Of a stretch of 64,000 nt of DNA, positions 43,084-54,055 are shown piece after piece. The stretch lies in contig OY755177.1 in the NCBI GenBank assembly GCA_963576735.1, forward strand, positions 14,818,001 to 14,882,000, given 5' to 3'. This stretch comes from Bedellia somnulentella. Lineage: Eukaryota; Arthropoda; Insecta; Lepidoptera; Bedelliidae. The notes under the pieces were generated by a model that was not told the DNA's origin, did not search any database, and was given only the letters and a program-made list of their open reading frames with translations. A program made the position numbers and the translations under genes. Each line of letters begins with the position of its first letter. The stretch's first letter is position 1.

Positions 43084-43400
43084 CTGGGTTTTTTGTCGGC
43101 CTTGCTCCCATTTGGACATTAAACTTAAATACGAGCAAACTCTCACAGCTCTTCTGCCACTGGCACTATATCGATTCACCGTAACTAACTTCAATGTGTA
43201 CTTAAATTGTTGGCATTTCATGTTTTCCGTCGCGTTCGAAGCCAAATACTTGCTATCGGCAAATGCGAATAGACTACTACATTTCGAGATGACAATTATC
43301 CACTTAAGGATAGCAAATGGAAGGACATAAGACTCTACGACGCTGCATAATACAATGCCGATGTTTAAAATAGTTTCAAACCTATCTGAAATCATTTTCA
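43084..43400 (-). CDS. candidate host exon, hydrophobic protein
   Basis: Minus-strand frame of about 105 codons ending at a good donor, 'ACC CAG|GTATGA'. Two acceptors are possible: 'attaacctag' (exon from 43400) or 'gatttcag' (from 43385). The peptide has a long hydrophobic stretch ('FETILNIGIVLCSVVESYVL', 'PFAILKWIIVISK'), then 'NATENMKCQQFKY' and a basic end. Codon use is even and the frame has no low-complexity bias. It could belong to a multi-pass membrane protein such as a chemoreceptor, but no diagnostic motif is visible. It lies 130 bp from gypsy copy B. It could still be chance. Confidence 0.35.
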
Positions 43401-43536
43401 CTAGGTTAATTTAATAAAGATGTAATCTTAAGACATTTTAAAATTTGTTTTTGTTAGTTTCTGATCACTTTTAGCCATTGTTCTTTATTTATTTTTATAG
43501 ATTGCCAATTTTGTTTAATTCCGTTCCACATGTTAC

Positions 43537-44026
43537 TGTTACGTACCGGGTTCTTAATTTGATAAATACCAGTCACACTTTCGTGCAATAAGGTGTAATT
43601 ATATTTATTGACCAATAACGCACTTCACACAACACAACAAACACTATCGATAATTAACTATCGATACTCGCACTAATTAACAACACTAATTTACTCCGTT
43701 ATAGTAACACTGTCCACACCGTTAAGCTTATTTCCGTAATCCGTATATCACTGCACTGTCGTATTTAATTTCTTCGCTCTAGTATTTCGCTTGTTCTCGC
43801 TTTAGTTCTTCGCACTCGAATAACTCCGTAGCACGCGTCGCTCTTTATATATGCCAAATCTCAAATACGCGAATATTACAGAAAGTTCTAGTACCACATT
43901 CTCGAAAAGTCGATATTCGAGAAACATCTAGTAATTCCTTTTTTTACTGATTAAAATACTAGTAACGCCATCTGTTATCTAGTAGTGGCAAATCCTATCT
44001 CCTACTTGCGAACAGATGTCGTAACA
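43537..44026 (-). repeat. gypsy B 3' LTR
   Basis: 490 bp, TGTTACG...CGTAACA tips. The polypurine tract 'aggagggggtaa' adjoins it at 44027-44042 (minus strand). Confidence 0.93.
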
Positions 44027-44042
44027 TTACCCCCTCCTTACA

Positions 44043-45497
44043 TTAATACTCGTCCCGAGTATTATTGCTTCCATGGTACTTCGCAAGTCGATCGATGTGA
44101 ACTATTTTCGAAGCCCCTCTAGGTTGGCGTTGAATTCTGTACGTTACATCGTTTATTCTAGTGACCACCTTGTACGGTCCTTCCCACCTATTTTGTAACT
44201 TAGGGGACTTCCCTTTCTGGCGAGTTGGATTGTGTAACCAGACGAGCATACCCTCTTCGAAACGCGGCGTGTTAGCTTTACGGTCATATCTGGTTTTCAT
44301 CTTTTCACTAGCATGTAAACCATTTTCACGCACTAGGGAATGTACATCTTGCATTCTTTCCCTCAGCGGGCAACTTAATCTCAAATGGCCCCTTTTCCCG
44401 CAGCCATAACAAATCGGTCCAGTACTCCTTCCGACGGGTGCTTTAATGACCTTGACGTCCTCATTTGCTTCCGCAATCTCACGAAGTCGATGAGTTTGGC
44501 GCGTATCCTGGCGGCAAGCTTCAACTTCTAGAGCGTTCGCCAAGGCATTCTTGAGAGACGTGTGGTGTTGAAGTCTCACCGCTGTTCTCACTTCGATATC
44601 TCTGATGCCGTCGACGAATGCTTGCACCAGGTTCATTTCCACCGTCTTCGGATCTACACTGGGATAGGCCTTGCGGACGAGCTTCTCGATTTCAAGGGCC
44701 CACTGCTGAAGTCCCTCTCCGGAACGCTGGACCCTATCACGCAGCTGAGCGCGGAACACGTGCTCCAGGTGTCGCTCTCCATAGCGAGACTCCAACGCAT
44801 CCAGCAGGTCCTTGAAACCACCACTCGGAGTCGGCAGCGCCTCTATTACTGACAGTGCTTGACCTCGGAGCGCCACCGTCAGTGCAGTCAAACACTGTTC
44901 ATCAGTCCAACCATTGGCAGCCGCAACAGTCTGGAACTGATGTCTATACGCCGACCAGGATGTTGTTCCGTCGTAGGGAGGAACCTTCACACGAGGACCA
45001 TGGACAGCTACTACATTCTCACCGGAGACAACCTTGACCGGTCGTGATTCAAGCTGCAGAACCCTTTTCTCCATTCCGCGGAAGTCGGTCTTCATGTCAT
45101 CGATATCTTTCTCAATAGTGGTTACCTGCTCCTTCATCTGCTCTACGTCTTTTTCCACAGTAACCACCCGACCACTGACTTCATTGACCGCAGTGAGAAC
45201 TTGTGAGAACTTAGTTTGCTGTTCCTCGCGCAACTCACGAATTTCTTGTTTAACACCCTGTACCTCCGAATGTATGTTTTTCAACATTTCAACTATCATC
45301 GCCAAGTCAGTATTAGTTGCGGCCGCCGGCGCCGTTGATGTAGACGGCGCGTTAGTCACCGCGGACGTCTCCTCTGGAATGTCACTCCGAGGGTTCGTGA
45401 CCGATGACCTCATTTCCGACAGCTGTTCACCCTCTGCGGCTTTCTGAGCGCGTGTCTTCACACCCTCTCTTCCGTCTTCCTTCGGCATAACTGGCAT
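44043..45497 (-). CDS. Gag fused in frame to the C-terminus of integrase
   Basis: 484 residues from the gag ATG at 45497; the frame is also open upstream through the primer site into the LTR. Residues up to 'GKRGHLRLSCPLR' are complete Gag with its CCHC knuckle. The next residues, '[16 protein letters not shown]', are from the end of pol, and the protein ends with the GPY-type module '[14 protein letters not shown]' and '[10 protein letters not shown]'. The join lies at a shared TGAGG, so the deletion probably used 5-bp microhomology. It keeps the frame and removes the frameshift site. The product would be a particle protein carrying an integrase targeting tail. No enzyme is encoded. Confidence 0.85.
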   Translation of the reverse strand: MPVMPKEDGREGVKTRAQKAAEGEQLSEMRSSVTNPRSDIPEETSAVTNAPSTSTAPAAATNTDLAMIVEMLKNIHSEVQGVKQEIRELREEQQTKFSQVLTAVNEVSGRVVTVEKDVEQMKEQVTTIEKDIDDMKTDFRGMEKRVLQLESRPVKVVSGENVVAVHGPRVKVPPYDGTTSWSAYRHQFQTVAAANGWTDEQCLTALTVALRGQALSVIEALPTPSGGFKDLLDALESRYGERHLEHVFRAQLRDRVQRSGEGLQQWALEIEKLVRKAYPSVDPKTVEMNLVQAFVDGIRDIEVRTAVRLQHHTSLKNALANALEVEACRQDTRQTHRLREIAEANEDVKVIKAPVGRSTGPICYGCGKRGHLRLSCPLRERMQDVHSLVRENGLHASEKMKTRYDRKANTPRFEEGMLVWLHNPTRQKGKSPKLQNRWEGPYKVVTRINDVTYRIQRQPRGASKIVHIDRLAKYHGSNNTRDEY

Positions 45498-45506
45498 CTT
45501 CAAATC

Positions 45507-45523
45507 CCACTTCTGACACCAAT
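45507..45523 (-). promoter_or_regulatory. gypsy B primer binding site, intact
   Basis: Minus-strand 'tggtgtcagaagtgggat' next to the 5' LTR. From memory its complement is an insect tRNA-Leu 3' end with CCA. Confidence 0.65.
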
Positions 45524-46013
45524 TGTTACGTACCGGGTTCTTAATTTGATAAATACCAGTCACACTTTCGTGCAATAAGGTGTAATTATATTTATTGACC
45601 AATAACGCACTTCACACAACACAACAAACACTATCGATAATTAACTATCGATACTCGCACTAATTAACAACACTAATTTACTCCGTTATAGTAACACTGT
45701 CCACACCGTTAAGCTTATTTCCGTAATCCGTATATCACTGCACTGTCGTATTTAATTTCTTCGCTCTAGTATTTCGCTTGTTCTCGCTTTAGTTCTTCGC
45801 ACTCGAATAACTCCGTAGCACGCGTCGCTCTTTATATATGCCAAATCTCAAATACGCGAATATTACAGAAAGTTCTAGTACCACATTCTCGAAAAGTCGA
45901 TATTCGAGAAACATCTAGTAATTCCTTTTTTTACTGATTAAAATACTAGTAACGCCATCTGTTATCTAGTAGTGGCAAATCCTATCTCCTACTTGCGAAC
46001 AGATGTCGTAACA
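45524..46013 (-). repeat. gypsy B 5' LTR
   Basis: 490 bp, apparently identical to the other LTR of this copy. The TATA box is present as 'tatataaagag' on the minus strand. Confidence 0.93.
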
Positions 46014-46094
46014 TTACTTTCAACGTTCACATTCTTACTGAATGTATCGTTTGATTTCACGTTGAAGTTTGAAGAATATATAAGTTACAGAAGG

Positions 46095-46225
46095 GACCAA
46101 AGTTGACACAAAACTGTCCCAGCAAAACGTGGACACTCTGAACGCCAGGTGACAATGTCACGTAATGTTATACCTCTATCAACCTCTTTTGGGATATTAA
46201 ACGTGGACGTTTTCGCTTTGAGAAT
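46095..46225 (+). repeat. Family C SINE fragment
   Basis: 'cccagcaaaacgtggacact', 'gaacgccaggtgacaatgtc' and 'acctctatcaacctcttttg' match the body and 3' part. The head is missing. Confidence 0.7.
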
Positions 46226-47461
46226 CAACTATTTGTTTTCACAACTATCTTCTAAAATTAAGAGACTTATAATTAAGTTATATTTAAGGTCAGCTAATTG
46301 GATCATTAGTTTAAAAGGTGATTATTACGACTGTGCCCGATTTTTTTATCACACGCTGGAAACTCAAAATAATTAATAATCTTTTGAGCATTCTTTTTAC
46401 ATCTTTAACCGTGATCAACGGGAATGAAATTACAAATGAAGACAGAAATGATTTTAATCAACTTTCATATGATCCGATATCATTAAACTTGCAAACACGA
46501 AGAAAAATAAATCAAGTCGATTTGTGCGGAGTTAAATTTCCATTGGAAATAATTGTAACGAAGAAAACGTAAGAATTTTAAAGTAAAACTAATGTTTAAC
46601 CTTATGATACCTATAGTAACGCGGAATAAATAATATTGATAACTTTCGATAACGCAGACCAATAAAGATAAAAATATTGTGATTGAGGGCACAAAGCTTC
46701 TAAAAGAGACCCACTTTCATAATTTAAATTTATAAATAAATACAATACGAGCATATGACATATAAGTAATCAAATCAAAATAATGTTCTAAAACTTATCC
46801 ATCTGCGGCTACTTGATCTTTGCGTCTTGTCTACAGCACGGATAAAGAATGCGGACCAAGTTTTCAATATTACTTTACGTAACAGTCTATGATCTTGTTA
46901 CGTCGACTAATTTAATAAACGACGGTTGCCGCTGGATCTCCGAGTAATGCTTATTAGATATGTCATAAGAAAATTCCGAAAGCCGCTATAAGAGCCCTTA
47001 TAAATTCATTATCTCTGCTCTGTCTGTCTATTTGTTCGTACGTTACAGTAATTTCTAACGTTTAAATAATTAATTTCAATAAATCCGACTACTAGACATA
47101 AAGTATCCTGATAGACGTATTTTAGGTACTAGGTAGTAGTAAGGCTTATATTAGCAATTTTTATCCGATCAGGCTGGGGTCTTTATAGATTTATTTAAAT
47201 GAACTTCTAATGTTTCTCAAATATTTGTTCCTCAATGTTTTATGTTTTGAAGAAACTAACTTCTGAAGTCCTAAAATAACTGTCTATCTTACATATAATA
47301 TAAAAATGAACCCCGTTTTTCGTTGACGACATAACATGAACATGATTTTTCTTTTGTAGTTTTCTAATACCCTGTACACGCTTCTTACGAAAAAAAATTA
47401 TTAAAGAATCTCTCAGAACGATTGAAAAATATACATTTGAGAAAAAACGCCTAAATAGTCC
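46226..47461. other. no supported gene
   Basis: A frame at 46318-46572 begins with a hydrophobic run like a signal peptide, but it overlaps other frames and nothing identifies it. The rest is unassigned AT-rich DNA. Confidence 0.45.
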
Positions 47462-48516
47462 AAGATCCCGGTGCCCCCAGACGTTACTTATTTTCTCATA
47501 AGAAATATAAATGGGATAAAGTAGTGTTAGTACGTACTTTGAGTGTGTGCATACCTGCTACCTTGGGTCGACGGCCAATTCATAGGTACCAGGTGCTAAA
47601 GGTAGATAAATTCAGTGCTGATTTTTCTTAAATTCTCAGTGCTGATTTTTACATATGTTTCAGATATTGTTGTTAAAAATTATTAATCATTATTGCCAGA
47701 CACTTTCCATCGGCGCTTACCCTTACCAGACGCTTTAAAGCTTCAAAAAAAATAACACATTCTTACTTACAATCTCTTGTTCAGACTTAACGCCTGAACA
47801 AAATATTACGCAAGAATACAATCAAGAAAACAATTGCCGTCACCCGTACGTCAGGCGCTTAAAGATACTATATACAAATCTGTCTACTCATGTCACTTAA
47901 CCTACGACCGTTGTACCATTAACAACCTTTTAAAATATATTAATTTGTAAAGCATTGTAAGCATTTAATTTACACCGTCTATCCACCAAAGATAGAACAC
48001 GTATAGTAGCCTAAGTATAAGAAAGATATCCATAAATAGATATCTCTCTCACACTCAAGCGTACAAATAATGACCTCGCGCTTATACACATAGCGACACT
48101 TTATGTGTGTCTGGGGGGATGTTTGACCCCTCCAATTGGTCTGGCTGCTGACCAGGGGTGTTCAAATAGTTCCCCAAGGATCATACATAAAAATTAAGAG
48201 TGAGATTGTAAGTAAGAATATGTTATTTTTTTTAAAGCTTTAAAGCGTCTGGTAAGGGTAAGCGCCGATGGAAAGTGTCTGGCAATAATGATTATTAATT
48301 TTTAACAACAATATCTAAAACATATGTAAAAATCAGCATTGAGAATTTAAGAAAAATCAGCACTGTATTTATCTACCTTTAGCACCTGGTACCTATGAAT
48401 TGGCCGTCGACCCAAGGTAGCAGGTATGCACACACTCAAAGTACGTACTAACACTACTTTATCCCATTTATATTTCTTATGAGAAAATAAGTAACGTCTG
48501 GGGCCACCGGGATCTT
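47462..48516. mobile_element. foldback element, ~330-bp inverted arms
   Basis: Left end 'aagatcccggtgcccccaga' and right end 'tctggggccaccgggatctt' are inverted copies. The arms match inward through 'acgttacttattttctcata' and 'ggtcgacggccaattcatag' to 'ttctttaaagcttt'-like DNA near 47760 and 48235. The 400-bp centre has no long frame. A target duplication could not be defined. It is unlike the foldback at 21731-22425. Confidence 0.8.
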
Positions 48517-48647
48517 ACTCTAAAAGTTTTGACATAAGCAAATTTGTCAGTTTGAAGTCTGTCGGGTCAGCTAGTTTTTAAATAAATATTGTAGAGATCG
48601 ATATACTTTTTTGGGAATATTCGTTTAAATCAGACATAACATAACAT

Positions 48648-48805
48648 AACATAAACGTTCACGCCGAATATCCCCGAAGGGGTTGGCAGAGGTACTAATA
48701 CTTCTGAACATCACGTGACTTTTGTCACCTGGTGTTCAGAGTACCCACGTTTTGCATGGACAGTGTACTCACGTGATAGGGGTCAGTGTAATCAGACACC
48801 AGCGT
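48648..48805 (-). repeat. Family C SINE fragment
   Basis: Reverse copy: 'cgttcacgccgaatatcccc', 'ggcagaggtactaatacttc', 'cagagtacccacgttttgca'. It stops in 'gataggggtcagtg', so the tRNA head is lost. Confidence 0.78.
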
Positions 48806-48812
48806 AAATAAT

Positions 48813-49397
48813 TTATTTGCTAAATTGCTATTTGATAAACATATTTCTAGCATATTCTCCAAAGCGTATAAATTGCTAGGATTTGTACTTCGTCAGTCAA
48901 AAGAATTTAAAAGCCCTCAAACTATTGTAACACTTTATAATGCATTGGTACTACCAATACTCCAATATGGCTCAACAGTATGGAACCCCATGTATCAAGT
49001 ATATATCAAAAAGCTTCAAAGAATTCAAAATAAGTTTATTAAACACCTCAACGATAGATTTCCATACTTTAACCACCTTCCTAACTTGAAACCCTTAAAA
49101 TGTGCTAGAGACACTAGGGATCAATTAATATTATTTAAAACCATCCATAATCTTATTCATTCACCTTATTTGTTATCAAGGTTAAACTTCAGATGTCCGT
49201 CCCACCACACTAGAAACTCATTCACATTCCACACACCATCTCTTAGGACTAATTATGCCACCAACACATTTATTTCCCGTGCTATTATTTCTTACAATAC
49301 AAAATTTTCCGAAGCTGACATTTTCAATATATCATTAACTCAATTTAAGAACTTTTTTAAACAGTTGGAGTTTGTTGAATCCGCCGATCGACCCTAA
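48813..49397 (+). pseudogene. Jockey-group LINE RT C-terminus
   Basis: About 190 codons from 'LLFDKHISSIFSKAYKLLGF' through 'VTLYNALVLPILQYGSTVWN' and 'KKLQRIQNKFIKHL' to the stop at 49395. These are the thumb and C-terminal region after the RT active site in Jockey-like LINEs. The RT core and endonuclease are missing by 5' truncation. The frame is intact as far as it goes. Confidence 0.75.
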
Positions 49398-49910
49398 ATG
49401 TTTGAGTCATACAATTTTCTCTTAATATAATTATTTGAATTTATATTTATTTATTATATTATATTTATATATTTACTTATTATGTTATATTTATTATTAA
49501 AGTATGTATTTTAAGTACTTTTATTCATAATTATCTTATATATTATTAATTTATGTATTTTTAACCTTGAAAAGTAAGTATCTTATTTAGGTATATTTTA
49601 TTATCATAAAATATTGTTAACATTATTTCCTAAAATCTCTATGCATATTTTGTAATCTTGTAGTGTTTGCTTGGTCTGGTGGGAATGACAATATAATTCA
49701 TTTAACTTACTTAATTTCATCTGTATAAATTATCCATATTACAACTGATGTATAATTGTTTTGTTTTCATTAGTTTATTTTAATTTGCGTTTTTCTGTAT
49801 CGTCTGTATAGCAATTGGTAGAAACTTTATAGGTCAAAAACTTCTCTGTATTTTTATCTTATTTGAAATATTGTGTACCGTTTGTTTCTCAAATAAATAA
49901 ATAAATTTCC
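49398..49910 (+). repeat. LINE 3' UTR with (AAAT)n end
   Basis: AT-rich region following the stop and ending 'tctcaaataaataaataaat', a LINE-like tail with polyadenylation signals inside the repeat. Confidence 0.65.
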
Positions 49911-50036
49911 AAAACCTTAACTACACAGGCCCTAAGTAAATAATAGATAAAAATTTAAGGAGAAGGTAAAGGATCAATCAAGAAACTGAGTTAAAAACAA
50001 ACTAATTCAACTATACTTTTAAAGTTATCAAATCCC

Positions 50037-50310
50037 GAGTGGAGCCTACACCAATTTGTCTTTTCTAAAGACATATGTGTGGTTAATTTATCATGGTTGT
50101 TAATGATGAGGATAAACATCGTGAGGAAACCCACATGGCTGAGTTGTACTTAGTCATGTGACAGTGTATTCGTAAAAAAGGGCGATAGGCCTGCCCCCTA
50201 TTACGTGAGTACACTGTCAAAGGTGACAATGTCACGTGATGCTCATAAGTATTAGTACCTCGGCCAACCCCTTCGGGGATATTCGGCGTGAAAGTTTGAG
50301 TTTTTTTTTG
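50037..50310 (+). repeat. Family C SINE body
   Basis: 'acaccaatttgtcttttcta', 'ttatcatggttgttaatgat', 'aacccacatggctgagttgt', 'aggcctgccccctatta' and 'ggccaaccccttcggggata'. The tRNA head is absent and the 'caaaacgtgggtactctgaa' block is deleted. Confidence 0.8.
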
Positions 50311-50769
50311 AGATTTAGTCATTTCTTTCTTTACTTCTCCTTAAAAGTTTTTTTACTTAGCCCGTGCTCACATCTGAAAGTTCAGTTTTGTCGCTCATAA
50401 GTCCAATTTCCGCCATTTTGAATTGCTACCATCGAAGGAATTAAAATGAGCTAAGATTATCCTTTAAATGCCTTTTATGAATTTTGATATTTTGTAGAAA
50501 TTATCAACTCTTTTTGTTACAATGGGTTATTGCTGCTTTGACATCGATTTCTTTTTATCTATAATCGTCTATCATAATAAAAACCTTAAAAATTCCCATT
50601 AAAAATTGTCCCAAGGAGCCAGAAGCTATGGAAAGGGCATATAGAAAGAGAAAAGCGAATGCCTTGAGCAAAAAAATACAAAGCCGAGAGCCCCAAATGT
50701 GTTCAGCAATTTGTGCTTCATATGCGCAAGATACTTGCACCAAGTACAGCACTTTTCATTGGCGGTCTA
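50311..50769. other. no gene seen
   Basis: Unassigned DNA without a supported reading frame. Confidence 0.45.
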
Positions 50770-50937
50770 GTCTGTTCTGTTATCCCATTTGTCATATCAA
50801 ACTAACAACTCGCATAAAAAGTCCGTTCTGTTTGACTATGCTGTCTAAACTTCTCTCATAGTCCGGTTCGTTAGACAGAGTAGTGAACAGAATGTAATAT
50901 TTTATGCGAGTTGATAGTAAGGTATAACAGAACAGAC
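50770..50937. mobile_element. MITE-like imperfect palindrome, 168 bp
   Basis: Perfect 14-bp ends 'gtctgttctgttat' and its complement; the arms pair further ('aactcgcataaaa' with 'ttttatgcgagtt'). No protein. Target duplication not clear. Confidence 0.65.
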
Positions 50938-52659
50938 AAGACATTACTGGCAACCTGGCTTCACTCCGTCAATTAATTATAATATATTTAGAGAGAGATA
51001 TTTTCATTTTACAATTCAATTGTACCAGGCACTAAGTCAGAATTAATGTCAATGAATCAGGTAAATATGAGTTAAAATATAATTTTACTGGACTCATTTA
51101 CGTAGATTGCATGGATATTTTTGATTGATAATTAGAATTTTTTGAATAAGAAAAACTGATCATCTAAAAATTGTAAAAGTTATAATTAATTTATTAGCTT
51201 AATTTAGCAATATGTTATATTGTACTCTAAACTAAACAATTCATATAAAACTTGTTACTATATTTATCTGCTTTCAAATAATGTTTTATATATGAATCCG
51301 GGCTCGGCAACTTATTTCTTTAACAAGGTTCTTATTTTAGTAAACTGTTTCAAGTATGGTGCTATATGAAGAGAATACTACACTGAGGGAAAACTCAGTT
51401 AAGAACTGAAATATTTTGACCGATAACAAAGATTAACTATCAATTAAAATGGGTATTGCTAAGTGGTAGTTAGTTAAATAGCAAATACCTATAATCCACT
51501 TGCTGATTATAATTGTCAATAAACACTTGTGATGATAAAGTTCAACATTAAGCAGTTTTACAATAAATACTATTGGTTTTAAAATTGTAGGAAACAAATT
51601 ATTAGTGCAAAAGATAGGGATTGTACCATCAGAAAGTCCTTCAATAATGTACTATGTATTCAGTACAGAATTCCATTATCTATATGTTATAATATACAAA
51701 GTATAAGTTAAGTTGTCCTCAAGTTTTTGCATAACTCTTATACAGCATTGATATTTTAATACTACTGGAAGTGCAGTATTAAAGTTGATATTGCTTTTTC
51801 AATTAGGAGTAGCAGTTGCTATTACTCGAAGCTATCAAATAAGTTAAAATAATTAATGAAAAAACTAAAATACATACATGTACGACATACATAGGCATAG
51901 TGAGCACAACATTTACAAAGTATGAAATAATGTGATGTCAATATACAAACTTTATAAAGTTAATGCAACATTACTTACTCTGTTATTGCAAAAGTTGATT
52001 GCACTATCAGCTAAAGATTCCATGGCTTATGTCACAATAGGTATCACCAATCACAACTAGATGAAACGGGAGTTCCAAAAGTTTTAAAACTTTATAGCAA
52101 ACTTTATTTTTTTAAATTCTTTTAATGACTACTTAGAATGTGAAATATCGTATTCAAAATCAGTAAAAGTTGAATCATTCACAATGATATGCTTTCGAAA
52201 TTCAAAACAAGTTTTACGGGGTTTTGATTGAAATTAATAAGAAAGATTATGAAGATAATACAATACAATAAACAAAACAAATCGTCTTTTTTGTTTGGCT
52301 CATTCTGTACCTTCCAGTATCGTTAACTCCGCCAATAACAAAATATTTTTTTTTATATAACCTTTCCTTTTGATTTTTACCAATGGCACCTTACCTAATC
52401 TAACTCCTTATAAATGCAGCCTTCTGCTTCAATGAATCCTTTCTTTTAAATTATAGTAAAATATAAGGGCTATAAAAAATATATCTTTAGTTGTCGAAGT
52501 TCTTTATATTTTGCCTGTCATTCATCGAGCATACTATACAATGCTTTGGCAACAACAAGGCGTTGTATACATTATATATGAAAGGAAAAATCAATTTTTA
52601 ATTTATATAAATTCAAGTGATCATGTGTGATCGTCGCATTTTTTACCTTGCCTTTAGCA
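50938..52659. other. long AT-rich stretch, nothing assigned
   Basis: No reading frame above chance, no inverted or direct repeats with clear edges, no recognised repeat. Confidence 0.5.
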
Positions 52660-52980
52660 TATGGATATATTCATACAGGGGAATGAGTACTATAGTGTAT
52701 TGTGTGTGTTTGTATTGTTTAATATGATCTCAGTTTATTTAAATTTTAATTCTGTTTATTTTAAATGTTTGTTGTATTTTATTATTGTTTGATTTTGTGT
52801 AATTTTAATTCTATTTGTTGTAAATGTGAAATTTTAATTAAGTTAGTTATATTTGTTGTGAATGTTAAATTCTATTTTGTATATATTTTTTGTTCTACCT
52901 AACAATAATTGCGTGTTGGCCATAGCTGTTAAGCATTATTGTGTTTTTATAATAAATAAATAAATAAATAAATAAATTCA
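52660..52980 (+). repeat. LINE 3' tail with (AAAT)n
   Basis: T-rich, TGT-rich 3' UTR ending 'tttttataataaataaataa' and six AAAT units. Similar in style to 49398-49910 but a different family. No coding part. Confidence 0.5.
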
Positions 52981-53562
52981 CCGAAACAATTTAATATAGC
53001 GCCCTCTCACTCTTGAATCTGTATGCAAATGAAAAGAACAGATGACCGACATTAATGGTCAGTGGGTGTAAACAGTCACTTAGAAATGAAAATATGCATC
53101 CACAAGGATCGTTCGATACTGCTTAAAGTACCAATATGAGTACCTAATTGGTTCATTTTAAATTTTCAAAAAATCAACCTTTTGATAAACGATCCTCAGT
53201 AGCAGTCAAGTGGTTGTACTATGTTTGCCTACTTTGAAAATAATACAATAATGTTGTAATTCATTTTAAAATTTTAAATGTTTTGTTTTAAATGTTAGTC
53301 ATCGCTACACTCTTCTTGCATTAATTATTAATTGATCAGACAAAATATTCAATATTTCTATCCATTGACAACGACAGAAAAAATGACACAATGAAATGAA
53401 AACACCTGAACGCGCTCTTGTTCTCTTATCTTCAACCAATCACGTGCGATCTGCTTGCTCCTGCACTAACTTGTTTTGGTGAATACACTATTGTGTCCTG
53501 TAAAAAACGATATCTAAATAGATCTCTGCATCTTGTTCTAAGTAGGGTGACCATCAGCATAG

Positions 53563-53692
53563 CTAGTACGAGCCGTCTTTTAACTAGATATCGCGTGGTA
53601 TAAAACAGCCATCTCTTACGCACTCACTTAGTATCATATACTGTCATCTCATTCTAACTGTTATCGTGTCAATAAAATAGCGCTTGTACTAG
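53563..53692 (-). mobile_element. 130-bp MITE, unit 1 of a head-to-head pair
   Basis: Reverse-complement of the unit at 53706-53835, with ~85-90% identity by eye. Ends 'ctagtacgagc' and 'gcgcttgtactag'. Includes 'tatcgcgtggtataaaacag' and 'gttatcgtgtcaataaaata'. Confidence 0.8.
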
Positions 53693-53705
53693 GTCTCCAG
53701 TCGGG

Positions 53706-53835
53706 CAAGCACGAGCGCTATTTTATCGACACGATAACGGTTAGAACGAGATGGCAGTATACGATACTACGTAAGTGCGTAAGAGATGGCTGCTTTATCC
53801 CACGCGATAACTAGTTTAAACACCGCTCGTACTAG
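53706..53835 (+). mobile_element. 130-bp MITE, unit 2 of a head-to-head pair
   Basis: 'caagcacgagcgctatttta' to 'accgctcgtactag', separated from unit 1 by 13 bp. A third copy is at 59520-59640. TIRs about 11 bp; no coding capacity. Confidence 0.82.
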
Positions 53836-53937
53836 CCGGGCTGATGTGGTTATTAAGTGTTTTAATAAGGGTTTTTTAAAAGGATACAAAAACTCTTATA
53901 TTTACATAGATACATATAAGAAATGTATTGATTTATA

Positions 53938-54055
53938 ATTTCAAGAAGAAGTAGCCAGAGCTTAAGTATAATAAAATCTTCAGCAACTTTTGTAGTAGGG
54001 AAAAGATGGTAAAGTAAAGGATGATTGGTGAGGAGTATTCAGTAAACAACGTTAC
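53938..54055 (-). repeat. Family T repeat, very worn
   Basis: 'gaagtagccagagcttaagt', 'aaatcttcagcaacttttgt' and 'agggaaaagatggtaaagta' follow Family T order, with many changes. Confidence 0.6.

Larger units (their letters stand above)
43537..46013 (-). mobile_element. Ty3/gypsy copy B, internally deleted
   Basis: 2477-bp sibling of copy A in reverse orientation, with 490-bp LTRs that look identical to each other. The target duplication TTAC is at 43533-43536 and 46014-46017. About 3.3 kb of pol is missing, corresponding to roughly 36690-40015 of copy A. Small differences in the LTRs and gag ('VQGVKQEI' against 'VQGVVKQEV') show that it descends from a slightly different master, not from copy A itself. 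Confidence 0.95.

Noticed and set aside
46318..46572. 84-codon frame with a hydrophobic start
   Set aside because: Overlaps another frame, has no identified homologue or signals, and follows a SINE fragment directly. Not supported.
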